From contig SCKK01000016.1 of the NCBI GenBank assembly GCA_004124475.1, forward strand, positions 1-64,000: DNA of 64,000 bases. The letters run 5' to 3'. The notes beneath the pieces were generated by a model. That model saw only the letters and a list, made by a program, of their open reading frames with translations. It was not told where the DNA came from and did no database searches. The position numbers were made by a program, and so were the translations under genes. Origin of the DNA: Fidelibacterota bacterium (GTDB lineage Bacteria; Fidelibacterota; Marinisomatia; Marinisomatales; SCKK01). Positions 35,510 to 44,080 of this stretch are shown in pieces (within the stretch, counting starts at the first letter, position 1; every line of letters begins with the position of its first letter).

Positions 35510-35888
35510 TTCTTTACCTAAACCATAATTATAATATCGCTTCATTTATCAATAATTCATTAGATTTAAACAAGATGACATCTCCATATAATCATAAAGA
35601 AATCGATAAAAAATGGCAGGTGTATTGGGAGAAAAATAAAACTTTCAAGGCGATTGACTTTTCGGACAAGAAAAAATTCTACTGCCTCGTAGAGTTTCCA
35701 TATCCATCCGGAGATGGCTTACATGTGGGACACCCTCGGTCTTATACAGCACTGGACATTCTATCACGGAAAAAGAGGATGGAAGGCTATAACGTTCTTT
35801 TTCCCATGGGCTTTGACAGTTTTGGGTTACCATCGGAAAATTATGCCATAAAAACGGGTATTCATCCGAGTATCATCACTCAAAAAAA
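35479..35888 (+). repeat. Direct repeat: leuS promoter and 5' end, copy 2
   Basis: The copy belonging to the intact leuS gene; partner of 33993-34402. The 1076 bp between the two copies hold the DUF433/DUF5615 module and the two broken genes. Confidence 0.93.
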
Positions 35889-38034
35889 TATTGAGAAGTT
35901 TACTAGACAGTTGAAATCCCTTGGTTTTTCTTTTGACTGGGATAGGGTGTTTTCAACAACAGACCCAAAATATTACAAGTGGACACAATGGATTTTTACA
36001 CAACTTTTTAAGAAAGGGTTGGCATACAAAGACAAGAAACCCATCAACTGGTGCCTATCCTGTAAGACAGGGCTCGCAAATGAAGAAGTTATCGATGGGC
36101 GCTGTGAACGTTGTGGTAACGATGTGGAGAAACGACAGGTAGAACAGTGGATGCTTCGTATAACAAAATACGCAGATAGACTGATAGATGACCTCGATTC
36201 TGTGGATTATTTGAATAAAATCAAACTACAACAGATAAACTGGATTGGTCGATCGGAGGGCGCCATGGTAGACTTTAAGGTCAGCGACCTGGACGAAAAG
36301 ATAACCGTTTATACAACTCGTCCTGATACATTATTCGGTGCAACCTATATGGTTCTTGCACCTGAACATGAGTTGATCGATAAAATTACAAGTCAAGATT
36401 ACAAAACCGTTGTAGAAAACTATCGTAAATATGCCGTGAAGAAAAGTGATCTTGAACGGACTGAATTGAGCACTGAGAAGACTGGAGTTTTTACCGGTGC
36501 ATACGCTGAAAACCCCGTAAATAACGAAAAAATCCCTATTTGGATTGCAGATTATGTTCTCAGCAGTTATGGTTCCGGAGCGATTATGGCAGTTCCGGCT
36601 CATGACACTCGTGACTTTGAATTTGCCACAAAGTTTGGACTGACCATTCGATGCATCAATCGACCGGATACTGAACTTGCTGAAAAAGAAGGAGTCTCTG
36701 TCGAAGCTGTTCTTTCAGGAAACGCTTGCTGGCAACTTGAAGGAACAACTATTAATTCTTCCAATGACAATGGCTTGGATATAAACGGAATGAGTGTAGA
36801 AGATGCAAAAAAGAGGACAACTGACTGGCTGGAAGAGAAGGGGATAGGTAAGTATGCAGTGAACTATAAACTACGCGACTGGGTGTTTTCGAGGCAAAGG
36901 TATTGGGGAGAACCGATCCCCATGGTTCATTGCATTGATTGCGGTTGGGTTACAGTCCCTGAAAAAGACCTCCCGGTGTTATTGCCGGATGTTGAGAAAT
37001 ATGAACCCAGTAATACCGGTGAATCCCCGCTTGCTGCAGTCACGGATTGGGTGAATACTATCTGTCCTAAATGTGGAAAGACTGCAAAAAGAGAAACCGA
37101 TACAATGCCGAATTGGGCTGGATCATCCTGGTATTTCCTCCGGTACATCGACCCGACAAATGATTCAGTATTGGCAGACAGGAAAAAGCTGGAATATTGG
37201 ATGCCTGTAAATTGGTACAACGGAGGTATGGAGCACACAACTCTCCATCTATTATATTCCCGTTTTTGGAGCAAATTTCTCTACGATTGTGGGTTAATCC
37301 CGACGAGTGAACCCTATCTAAAACGCACTTCACATGGCATGGTACTTGGCGAAGGCGGGGAAAAGATGTCAAAATCCCGAGGGAATATTATCAATCCTGA
37401 TGACGTCGTAGAAAAATATGGAGCAGATGTTTTTCGGCTATATGAAATGTTCATCGGTCCCTTTGACCAGGCAGCTTCGTGGGATACAAAAGGGATTGTT
37501 GGTATAGACAGATTCCTAAAAAAAGTATGGCGAATGATCACCAATTCAGATATCGTAGACATTGAGATTGATACAGAACAACTACGCATACTTCATTCTA
37601 CCATTAAAAAAGTAAGCGAAGATATTGAGACACTTGATCTGAATACTGCCATAAGTCAGATGATGGTTTTTACAAATGAATTCAGTAAACATGGAGAGAT
37701 TCCAAAGCAGGCTGCAGAATCATTTGTCAAAATACTCTATCCATTTGCACCTCATATATGTGAAGAATTGTGGGAAATTATAGGACATACTAACACGATA
37801 ACATTTGAGCAATGGCCTACTTATGACCAAAACTTGATTGTTGAAGAAATGGTTACAATTGCCGTACAGGTTAATGGAAAATTACGTGGGAATTTTCAAA
37901 TGGAGATCGATAGTAATGATAATGAGGTAAAAAAAGCAGCGATGGAAATTGAAAATGTGAAAATACATATTGGTAATCGTGAAATGAAAAAAATAATTAT
38001 AATTAAAAATAAACTCGTGAATTTCGTTGTATAA
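35575..38034 (+). CDS. leuS: Leucyl-tRNA synthetase
   Basis: 819 aa, bacterial length. Class I signature HVGHPRSY near residue 50 and KMSKS near 612 (GGEKMSKSRGN). The editing domain CP1 carries TTRPDTLFGATYMVLAPEH (about 240-258). Zinc-type Cys pairs are in CLSCKTGLANEEVIDGRCERCG. It charges tRNA-Leu. Transcribed alone; its promoter region is the repeated 410 bp. Confidence 0.97.
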   Translation: MTSPYNHKEIDKKWQVYWEKNKTFKAIDFSDKKKFYCLVEFPYPSGDGLHVGHPRSYTALDILSRKKRMEGYNVLFPMGFDSFGLPSENYAIKTGIHPSIITQKNIEKFTRQLKSLGFSFDWDRVFSTTDPKYYKWTQWIFTQLFKKGLAYKDKKPINWCLSCKTGLANEEVIDGRCERCGNDVEKRQVEQWMLRITKYADRLIDDLDSVDYLNKIKLQQINWIGRSEGAMVDFKVSDLDEKITVYTTRPDTLFGATYMVLAPEHELIDKITSQDYKTVVENYRKYAVKKSDLERTELSTEKTGVFTGAYAENPVNNEKIPIWIADYVLSSYGSGAIMAVPAHDTRDFEFATKFGLTIRCINRPDTELAEKEGVSVEAVLSGNACWQLEGTTINSSNDNGLDINGMSVEDAKKRTTDWLEEKGIGKYAVNYKLRDWVFSRQRYWGEPIPMVHCIDCGWVTVPEKDLPVLLPDVEKYEPSNTGESPLAAVTDWVNTICPKCGKTAKRETDTMPNWAGSSWYFLRYIDPTNDSVLADRKKLEYWMPVNWYNGGMEHTTLHLLYSRFWSKFLYDCGLIPTSEPYLKRTSHGMVLGEGGEKMSKSRGNIINPDDVVEKYGADVFRLYEMFIGPFDQAASWDTKGIVGIDRFLKKVWRMITNSDIVDIEIDTEQLRILHSTIKKVSEDIETLDLNTAISQMMVFTNEFSKHGEIPKQAAESFVKILYPFAPHICEELWEIIGHTNTITFEQWPTYDQNLIVEEMVTIAVQVNGKLRGNFQMEIDSNDNEVKKAAMEIENVKIHIGNREMKKIIIIKNKLVNFVV

Positions 38035-38162
38035 GTAAAAGTAATACTTTATTTAATCTATAGATTTTAATCTGCGATTTTGAATGGAAGAATTAGGTAA
38101 TCAGAAGAAAACAGAATAAAAAGTTGATAAAGACATAATATCTATTATGCGAAATTATTAAT

Positions 38163-38890
38163 TTACTCAAGAAAGGTTAAGTTTGTTCCTCTTCTACCAT
38201 AATCCTTGAATTTTCGCAGGCTTTTCTTTTCCCCTATTAACATAAGGGTTTGGCTACAATTTAGTTTTGTTTCCGGATCGGGATTAAAAGTAATCTCATC
38301 ATCTCCGTGAACAATTCCAGCAATCAGAAGTTGGAAATCTTCACGTATACGAGATAATTTTATTGGGACTTGTTCATATTTAGTACAATTCTCTATTTTT
38401 ATTTCTTCCATCAATAGATCGAGGGTTCGACTTGGAGTTTTTATTTCCATAGAGTCTTCAATATAAGGCGCAATTAATAATTGAGATATTTTATGTCCTC
38501 CTGCTTCATAAGGATTTACAACCTTTTTAGCGCCTGCACGAACAAATTTAACAGCATTTCCAACTTCACTGTACCTACTGATGATGAATAGTTCTTGATT
38601 CATCGTCTTGGCGGTCATTGTCACAAATAAATTATCCGTATCATGGCTAAACACGACTGCCAAACCTTTTGCTTTTTTAATTTGAGCTAATTCTAATGTT
38701 TCATCTAATGTAGCATCCCCTTTTACAATAAGATAACCCTTATCCTCAATATTGGGAATTTTTCTAGGACGTTTTCAATAACCACAAATAGTAACTTTTC
38801 ATTTTGAAGTTCTTTACAAATAACTTTTCCCATACGACCATAACCGCAAACTATAAAGTGATCCTTTAATCCGGATAGTTTTTTAATCAT
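38163..38890 (-). pseudogene. RCK/TrkA domain of a K+ channel, with frameshift
   Basis: ATG at 38890 with an AGGAGG site upstream: MIKKLSGLKDHFIVCGYGRMGKVICKELQNEKLLFVVIEN. The frame breaks at a run of five A (minus strand, 38763-38759). In the next frame it continues IPNIEDKGYLIVKGDATLDETLELAQIKKAKGLAVVFSHDTDNLFV and a TrkA-C-like domain to 38163. One added A would restore a full RCK protein, so either the gene is broken or the base count is wrong. Confidence 0.75.
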
Positions 38891-38923
38891 TTTTCGCCTC
38901 CTAAGTCGACCAAAATTTTGGAA

Positions 38924-39172
38924 TTATTCCGTTGCTTGACTGACTGCAAATGCAACGATACCTATCCCTAATGAGATGACAATGATTGTCCATATTTTCC
39001 CACCAGGTTCTAAATTATGTACTTCTTGAAATCCAACAGTGGACAATGTAATGACTGTCATATACAAACTGTCTAGAATCGACCATGATTCACCCCCAAC
39101 AACCTTAAATCCAATAGTTCCAACTAATACTGTAGTAATGAATAGATATATAACTACTCTTATTTTTGACAC
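38924..39172 (-). CDS. Ion-channel pore domain (two-TM K+ channel), separated from its RCK domain by a stop
   Basis: 82 aa: TM helix (VVIYLFITTVLVGTIGF), pore helix and filter (SLYMTVITLSTVGFQEV, the TVGxx K+ filter with F), then TM2 (IWTIIVISLGIGIVAFAVSQATE). The TAA after ATE is in frame with the RCK start 36 bp later, and the codons between (FQNFGRLRRRK) look like the normal linker. So this was one gene of the GsuK/MthK class. Because the linker codons supply AGGAGG and ATG, separate translation of the RCK part is also possible. Confidence 0.75.
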   Translation of the reverse strand: MSKIRVVIYLFITTVLVGTIGFKVVGGESWSILDSLYMTVITLSTVGFQEVHNLEPGGKIWTIIVISLGIGIVAFAVSQATE

Positions 39173-39234
39173 AGAGACAATTTCACTTTATTGATTTAAA
39201 TCTTTTTGAGAGAAAAAATCTATTGAACAACATT

Positions 39235-39996
39235 TTAAGCATCAATGAAAACCTCCATCCCATCGTAAGCTAAGTCAACCATGCCAGAATAGTATTTCGA
39301 TACTGTTGAAAGGATGTCTATCTCTAATACTTCCGGATAAAAATGGGTCAGAATAAGACGACCGCATTTCGTTTCCGCGGCGATTTTTCCACATTCTGAT
39401 GGTGTTAGATGTCCTAGTCGTTTTCGTTCGTCCGGAAATGAACATTCCAACATCAATACATCTACATTTTTTGCACTCTGTACCAATTCTTCACAATAAT
39501 CCGTATCTCCCGAATAAAATAGGCTATTTCCACTATTTTCTGTAAATAGATAAGTAACGCTATACTCCGTATGTTCTGTATGATTGCAAATAATATCAAG
39601 CCCCTCGAGCTCAATTTCATCTCGAAATACTTCCTCGATTTTGATATTGAGTCCCTCCGATAAACCCCATTTACCATAAATATCCATAATTTGATTAAAA
39701 TAAGTTTGAAATCCCCTAGGTCCAATAATTTTAAGGCTTTTCGGCATGTCCACACTGGGATCATGTTTATATGCAAACAATAATGGAATGAGGTCTATGA
39801 TATGATCAGGATGTAAATGTGTATAACAAATCGTGTCAATATTTTTGTAATCCAGATGGTAGTCCGCTATTCGCCGCAAGGCACCTGATCCCCCATCGAT
39901 GAGAATTGTGTGCTTTCCGGTTTGAAGGAAATATCCGCTATTCCCCCGGTTAGGGAATGGAATTAGTGTGCCGCTTCCGAGAATGGTAAGTTTCAT
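39235..39996 (-). CDS. MBL-fold metallo-hydrolase, RNase Z/ElaC-like
   Basis: 253 aa from MKLTILGSGTLIPFPNRGNSGYF (ATG at 39996; the longer frame adds eight residues without homology). Metal motif THLHPDHIIDL near 68-78, then FYSGDTDYCEEL, LECSFPD, GHLTPSECG and LTHFYPE. The pattern fits tRNase Z-like or arylsulfatase-like hydrolases; the LGSGT start and SGDT motif favour RNase Z-like. It is shorter than tRNase Z and lacks an obvious exosite arm, so the substrate is open. Confidence 0.85.
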   Translation of the reverse strand: MKLTILGSGTLIPFPNRGNSGYFLQTGKHTILIDGGSGALRRIADYHLDYKNIDTICYTHLHPDHIIDLIPLLFAYKHDPSVDMPKSLKIIGPRGFQTYFNQIMDIYGKWGLSEGLNIKIEEVFRDEIELEGLDIICNHTEHTEYSVTYLFTENSGNSLFYSGDTDYCEELVQSAKNVDVLMLECSFPDERKRLGHLTPSECGKIAAETKCGRLILTHFYPEVLEIDILSTVSKYYSGMVDLAYDGMEVFIDA

Positions 39997-40133
39997 CAAT
40001 GCACGCCCAACAGGATCCATCTATACTTTCATCTACACTGGGTCACTAGGAATATATCGTTACGATGGTTATGTTCGATGATTACGGTCATTTTTATATT
40101 AATGCTTGCTTCACGAAGTGAAACGTAGAAAAG

Positions 40134-40207
40134 TACGCCCGACAGGATTCGAACCTGCGACTTCATGCTCCGGAGGCATGCGCTCTATCCAACTGAGCTA
40201 CGGGCGC
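40134..40207 (-). tRNA. tRNA-Arg (CCG)
   Basis: 74 nt cloverleaf: acceptor GCGCCCG/CGGGCGT, D arm GCTC-AGTTGGATA-GAGC, anticodon loop CTCCGGA (anticodon CCG, arginine), T arm GCAGG-TTCGAAT-CCTGT, discriminator A, no encoded CCA. Confidence 0.97.
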
Positions 40208-40336
40208 AATTTATTCTAAAGCCGCCTATAGCAAAGTTTAAACTGCCTGTCCCGATGTATATCAGGAAGCTACAGGCGCATGCTATAATTTAAGAATTGA
40301 ATAGGGATAATAGATAATTGAAAATGTTCAACCATC

Positions 40337-41218
40337 TTATATCGTTCTCGAAGCTGCTTCAACAGTATTTGCCACCAACATTGCAATCGTCATAGGTCCC
40401 ACACCCCCTGGAACCGGAGTGACAGCGCCAGCTTTTCCTAAAACAGACTGAAAATCCACATCGCCTACCAAGTGGTACCCGTTTTCTGAATCGTCTTTGA
40501 CCCTGTTAATACCCACATCGATGAGTGTCGAACCTTCTTTGATCATATCAGCGCCAATCATTTGGGGAACTCCAACGGCCGCGATGATGATATCAGCCCG
40601 TTTTGTATGCTCAGAAATATCTGGCGTTCGTGAATGACAGACAGTTACCGTGGCGTTTCCGAATTTGCGTTTTAATCCTAATAGTATCGATAGGGGACGT
40701 CCTACAATATTGCTCCTCCCCACTATAACCACATGTTTCCCTTCTATGAGAATTTCATAATATTTCAAAATCTCCAAAATTCCCTTGGGTGTACACGGGA
40801 CATATCGTGGATATCCTGCAGTTAGTAATCCAAGATTTTCAGTATGAAATCCATCCACATCCTTTTGTGGTAGTACTTCGTGAAGGACTTTTTTTTCATT
40901 TAAATGTTTGGGTAATGGAAGTTGAACCAGAATACCATGGAAATTTGAGTTTTCATTCAGCATTTGGATTTCGTGAATTAGTGAACCTTCATCAATGTCT
41001 GCTGGAAAGAGAAATGTTTCAGATAATAAACCTAATTTATTGAATCTACGTGTTTTACTTCTTACATAAACCTTAGAACCAGGATCTTCACCCACCAATA
41101 CTGCTGCAAGTCCAGGAATTACATCCTCCTTCTTCAAATCACCAATTTTTGCTTCTAAATTTCTGTAGACAAATGTGGCAACTTCTTTTCCTGACAATAT
41201 TTTTGTATCAATATTCAC
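40337..41218 (-). CDS. folD: Bifunctional 5,10-methylenetetrahydrofolate dehydrogenase/cyclohydrolase
   Basis: 293 aa. VGEDPGSKVYVRSKTR (catalytic Lys near 56-60), VQLPLPKHLNE, PQKDVDGFHTENLG and GRSNIVGRPLSILL (NADP site), ending with PVPGGVGPMTIAMLVANT. It interconverts methylene-, methenyl- and formyl-tetrahydrofolate. Start is a GTG at 41218, with GAGG six nt upstream; the overlapping ATG at 41220 is out of frame. Confidence 0.97.
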   Translation of the reverse strand: MNIDTKILSGKEVATFVYRNLEAKIGDLKKEDVIPGLAAVLVGEDPGSKVYVRSKTRRFNKLGLLSETFLFPADIDEGSLIHEIQMLNENSNFHGILVQLPLPKHLNEKKVLHEVLPQKDVDGFHTENLGLLTAGYPRYVPCTPKGILEILKYYEILIEGKHVVIVGRSNIVGRPLSILLGLKRKFGNATVTVCHSRTPDISEHTKRADIIIAAVGVPQMIGADMIKEGSTLIDVGINRVKDDSENGYHLVGDVDFQSVLGKAGAVTPVPGGVGPMTIAMLVANTVEAASRTI

Positions 41219-41460
41219 ATTAAACCTCGTTGGTTAAGGATTCATTATTTTGGCTCTGTTTTAAATACTAACGGATGAACTGAGGTGCATGAAAATTGTG
41301 AGGAGTAAAGACGTGGTTCGTGCCTGACCTGTAAGGAGCGGAGTGGACTGTACAGGGAAACGTAATTCATGCCTCTCCCGCCAGCCTGATCCCCAGCCTG
41401 CCCCACTCTGTGGGTGGCTGGCAGGTAGTAGAAACGTCACAGAAAATCGATTTTCAACAA
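41219..41460. other. Intergenic with REP-like hairpin
   Basis: Between zapA and folD. The hairpin CCTGTA/TACAGG at 41328-41356 resembles the two hairpins at 18149-18223, sharing AGGAGCG and GTACAGGG. A second G+C-rich stretch (about 41385-41425) with CCAGCC and GGCTGG arms can also fold. No gene seen. Confidence 0.5.
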
Positions 41461-41464
41461 AAAA

Positions 41465-41489
41465 GCCATGGCAGAAATTTGCTCATGGC
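41465..41489 (-). terminator. Rho-independent terminator of the thrS-to-zapA operon
   Basis: GCCATG and CATGGC enclose a short inner stem GCA/TGC. On the minus strand it is followed by six T (41464-41459). It lies 28 bp past the zapA stop. Confidence 0.85.
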
Positions 41490-41516
41490 AAGCTATTTCA
41501 TGTTGTGTGTTTCTTG

Positions 41517-41816
41517 TCAAGAGACAATAGCTTCATCTATCAATTCAATCAGGGATACTGCTTTGTCCTCCACTTGGGTGACGACATTTTCTTTTTCCTG
41601 TTTCACAGAAAATAAATCATCCGTAATGCTCATAGCAGCCAGTATTGCAATTCGCATGCCTGATTGGACAGAAGGTAACCCTTCCTCTACTTCTCTCATC
41701 TTTTTATCTACATATTGTGCTACGTCAGCTATGTAATTTGTATCTGCTTTGGCCTTTACGGTATAGTCTTGACCAAAAATAGAGACTCGAACAAGATTAT
41801 CTGAATTTTCTTCCAT
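41517..41816 (-). CDS. zapA: Cell division protein ZapA
   Basis: 99 aa. VRVSIFGQDYTVKAKADTNYIADVAQYVDKKMREVEEGLPSVQSGMRIAILAAMSITDDLF is the ZapA fold, with IFGxxY at the start and a C-terminal coiled-coil. It promotes FtsZ bundling at the division site. Last gene before the terminator. Confidence 0.92.
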   Translation of the reverse strand: MEENSDNLVRVSIFGQDYTVKAKADTNYIADVAQYVDKKMREVEEGLPSVQSGMRIAILAAMSITDDLFSVKQEKENVVTQVEDKAVSLIELIDEAIVS

Positions 41817-41838
41817 ACCTATTTTCTCCCATTTCTAT

Positions 41839-42039
41839 TTATAAATACGTAGATTCAAATTCTTCTAATAATTCAATAATATTTTTTATTTTAACTTCAA
41901 TCGATGCCTTAGCAGTATTGGAGATAGTACTTTCAACACTATTTGATTTCCTTGCGTATTCGCGCAGTCTCTTTAACTCGTCAGCAAGCTGTTTTATCCT
42001 ATTTTCTAGTGATTGATAGTTAGGAAGTGGTATTTCCAT
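41839..42039 (-). CDS. Small coiled-coil protein between pheT and zapA
   Basis: 66 aa from the ATG at 42039, two nt after the pheT stop (an ATG six codons upstream overlaps pheT). Two heptad-type helices: LENRIKQLADELKRLREYA and KASIEVKIKNIIELLEEFES. Comparable small coiled-coil proteins precede zapA in other bacteria. Probably structural, division-related by position only. Confidence 0.7.
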   Translation of the reverse strand: MEIPLPNYQSLENRIKQLADELKRLREYARKSNSVESTISNTAKASIEVKIKNIIELLEEFESTYL

Positions 42040-42040
42040 G

Positions 42041-44080
42041 TTATCGTAATTTAGCATTTAATTCTTTTGAAGTCTCGGAAATAATTGTTTTAAGTATTAC
42101 ATCGACTTCGTCATCTGTTAAGGTTCGTTTAGAGTCTTGGAAAAAGAGATTAAATGTGACACTCTTTTTTCCTTTTTCTACTTGATCACCCTTGTATAGG
42201 TCGTATAATGTGAGTTGTTTTAATATTTGACCACCAATTTTATTTATTATTTTTGAGACTTCACCCACTGATATTTCATCATCAATCATGAACGATAAAT
42301 CTCTCGCGATACCTGGATAAATAGACAAATATTGAAATAATAATGGTTTTGATAACCAGTATAATACGTTTGGCAGATTTACGGTAAATCCATAAACAGC
42401 TGTAGTAATATCATATATCGAAAGTAATGATTGAAGGAAAACGCCAAAATGTGCTAAAACTTTTCCATCATTTGAGAGAAGAATTTGTCCGCTGGAAAAT
42501 ATTTGATGATCCTTAATTTGTCGAAATTGAGTACCCTCTGCTTTGAGGAATAAAACCAACGCATCCATATATCCCTTCATCGAAAAATAGTCAAACTCAT
42601 AAACAGGTCCTTTCCATTCTTTAGGGCTTTTATTCCCGCAGATAATTCCGGACAGCTCTAATTTTTCTGCCGTTCCAGTTAATGAGGATATCGATTTAGA
42701 AAATGTATTTCCTACTTCGAATATAGCCAGATCCTTTTCACCTCTTCTTAAGTTATAGGATACCGCTTTCATGAGTCCTGCAAATAAAGATGGGCGCATT
42801 GCTGCCATTTCTTGAGATAACGGATTTTGTAATGTCACAATATCCTCAGCTGTAAATACTTTTGCTTCCTTTTTATTTAATAAGCTGTTAGAAACCACCT
42901 CAAGAAACCCTTGAGAGACAAAGAATTGCTTCAGTTGGGAAATTGGATTTTCTTCATCCTCAAGATTATTCCCCAAAATGCCATGATAGGAAATATCCGG
43001 TTTGATTTTTCCGTAACCATAGATTCTGGCAAGTTCTTCGATTATATCTATCTCTCTTTCAAGATCCGGCCTGAAAGAAGGTTGCGTGCAGATATAATCC
43101 CCGTTGACTGTCGAAAATTTTATATCCAATCCATTTAAAGTCTTTTCTATGAAACTATCACTAAAATCTGTCCCGATGATCGATATTGCTTCTTTTTTTC
43201 TGAGAGTAACTTTATTCACCGGGAATTTTTGGGGGTAAACATCAACGATTCCTTTCAACACTTCTCCACCTGAAAATTCAGCAATTAGAGAAGTGCACCT
43301 GTCCAGTGCAGTTATCAATCCTTCGTAATCCGTCCCCCTTTCAAATCGTTTGGATGCCTCAGTGGAAAGATTTAGAGCCTTTGCCCCTTTTCTAATGGTA
43401 ACCGGATCAAAATATGCACTCTCTATTAAAACATCTGTTGTTTCTACTGTTACTTCAGTATTTGCTCCACCCATAATACCAGCCAAGGCAACGGGTTTTA
43501 TTCCATCACAAATGAGTAAGTGGTCACTGTTAAGTTGATGTTCTTCCCCATCAAGTGTTTGAAAATTTTCGCCATCCTCGGCAGTTCTAACGACAATTTT
43601 ATTTCCCTCTATCAGCGACAAATCAAACGTATGGAGTGGGTGACCTAATTCAAATAGAACATAGTTTGAAATATCAACGATATTATTGATGCTTCGTAAT
43701 CCACATGCCTCTAATCGTTTTGTAATCCAAGAAGGCGATGATGATATGTAAACATTTCTCACAATTCGAGCTGCATACCGAGGACATTCACGTTGGGCGT
43801 CATTTTCTATTGAGATAAAATTACTTGTTAATTCTTTGCTTGATTCCTGTAGGTCTACTGAAAATGGTTTTAACGAACCCCCTGTCAGAACAGCGATTTC
43901 CCTCGCTATTCCCCTGTGAGAGGTACAATCTGGGCGATTGGGCGTTAATTCTATATTTAATGTAGTTCTACCTGGCAATACATCCGTTTCAAGCCCTCCA
44001 TTAGTTAGAATATCAGCCAATTCTTCCGGTGGTACCGTTATATCAACAAATGTTTTTAACCAATCGATACTTACGATCAT
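42041..44080 (-). CDS. pheT: Phenylalanyl-tRNA synthetase beta subunit lacking the N-terminal OB (tRNA-binding) domain
   Basis: 679 aa, about 110 shorter than usual. After SIDWLKTFVDITVPPEELADILTNGGLETD the chain goes straight to LNIELTPNRPDCTSHRGIAREIAVLTGG. In the standard protein the EMAPII-like OB domain (B2) lies between these two points. The B3/B4, B5, ferredoxin-like and FDX-ACB (C-terminal, ISVGEVSKIINKIGGQ) parts are present. It forms the alpha2-beta2 enzyme with PheS. The stop of pheS overlaps its ATG by 4 nt. The junction is clean and in frame, so this is a natural short form and not a frameshift. Confidence 0.92.
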   Translation of the reverse strand: MIVSIDWLKTFVDITVPPEELADILTNGGLETDVLPGRTTLNIELTPNRPDCTSHRGIAREIAVLTGGSLKPFSVDLQESSKELTSNFISIENDAQRECPRYAARIVRNVYISSSPSWITKRLEACGLRSINNIVDISNYVLFELGHPLHTFDLSLIEGNKIVVRTAEDGENFQTLDGEEHQLNSDHLLICDGIKPVALAGIMGGANTEVTVETTDVLIESAYFDPVTIRKGAKALNLSTEASKRFERGTDYEGLITALDRCTSLIAEFSGGEVLKGIVDVYPQKFPVNKVTLRKKEAISIIGTDFSDSFIEKTLNGLDIKFSTVNGDYICTQPSFRPDLEREIDIIEELARIYGYGKIKPDISYHGILGNNLEDEENPISQLKQFFVSQGFLEVVSNSLLNKKEAKVFTAEDIVTLQNPLSQEMAAMRPSLFAGLMKAVSYNLRRGEKDLAIFEVGNTFSKSISSLTGTAEKLELSGIICGNKSPKEWKGPVYEFDYFSMKGYMDALVLFLKAEGTQFRQIKDHQIFSSGQILLSNDGKVLAHFGVFLQSLLSIYDITTAVYGFTVNLPNVLYWLSKPLLFQYLSIYPGIARDLSFMIDDEISVGEVSKIINKIGGQILKQLTLYDLYKGDQVEKGKKSVTFNLFFQDSKRTLTDDEVDVILKTIISETSKELNAKLR

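Noticed and set aside
41219-41460. 6S RNA downstream of zapA
   Set aside because: 6S RNA is often next to zapA, but I could not identify the closing stem with a central bubble; the stretch is better explained by REP-like hairpins after a terminator.
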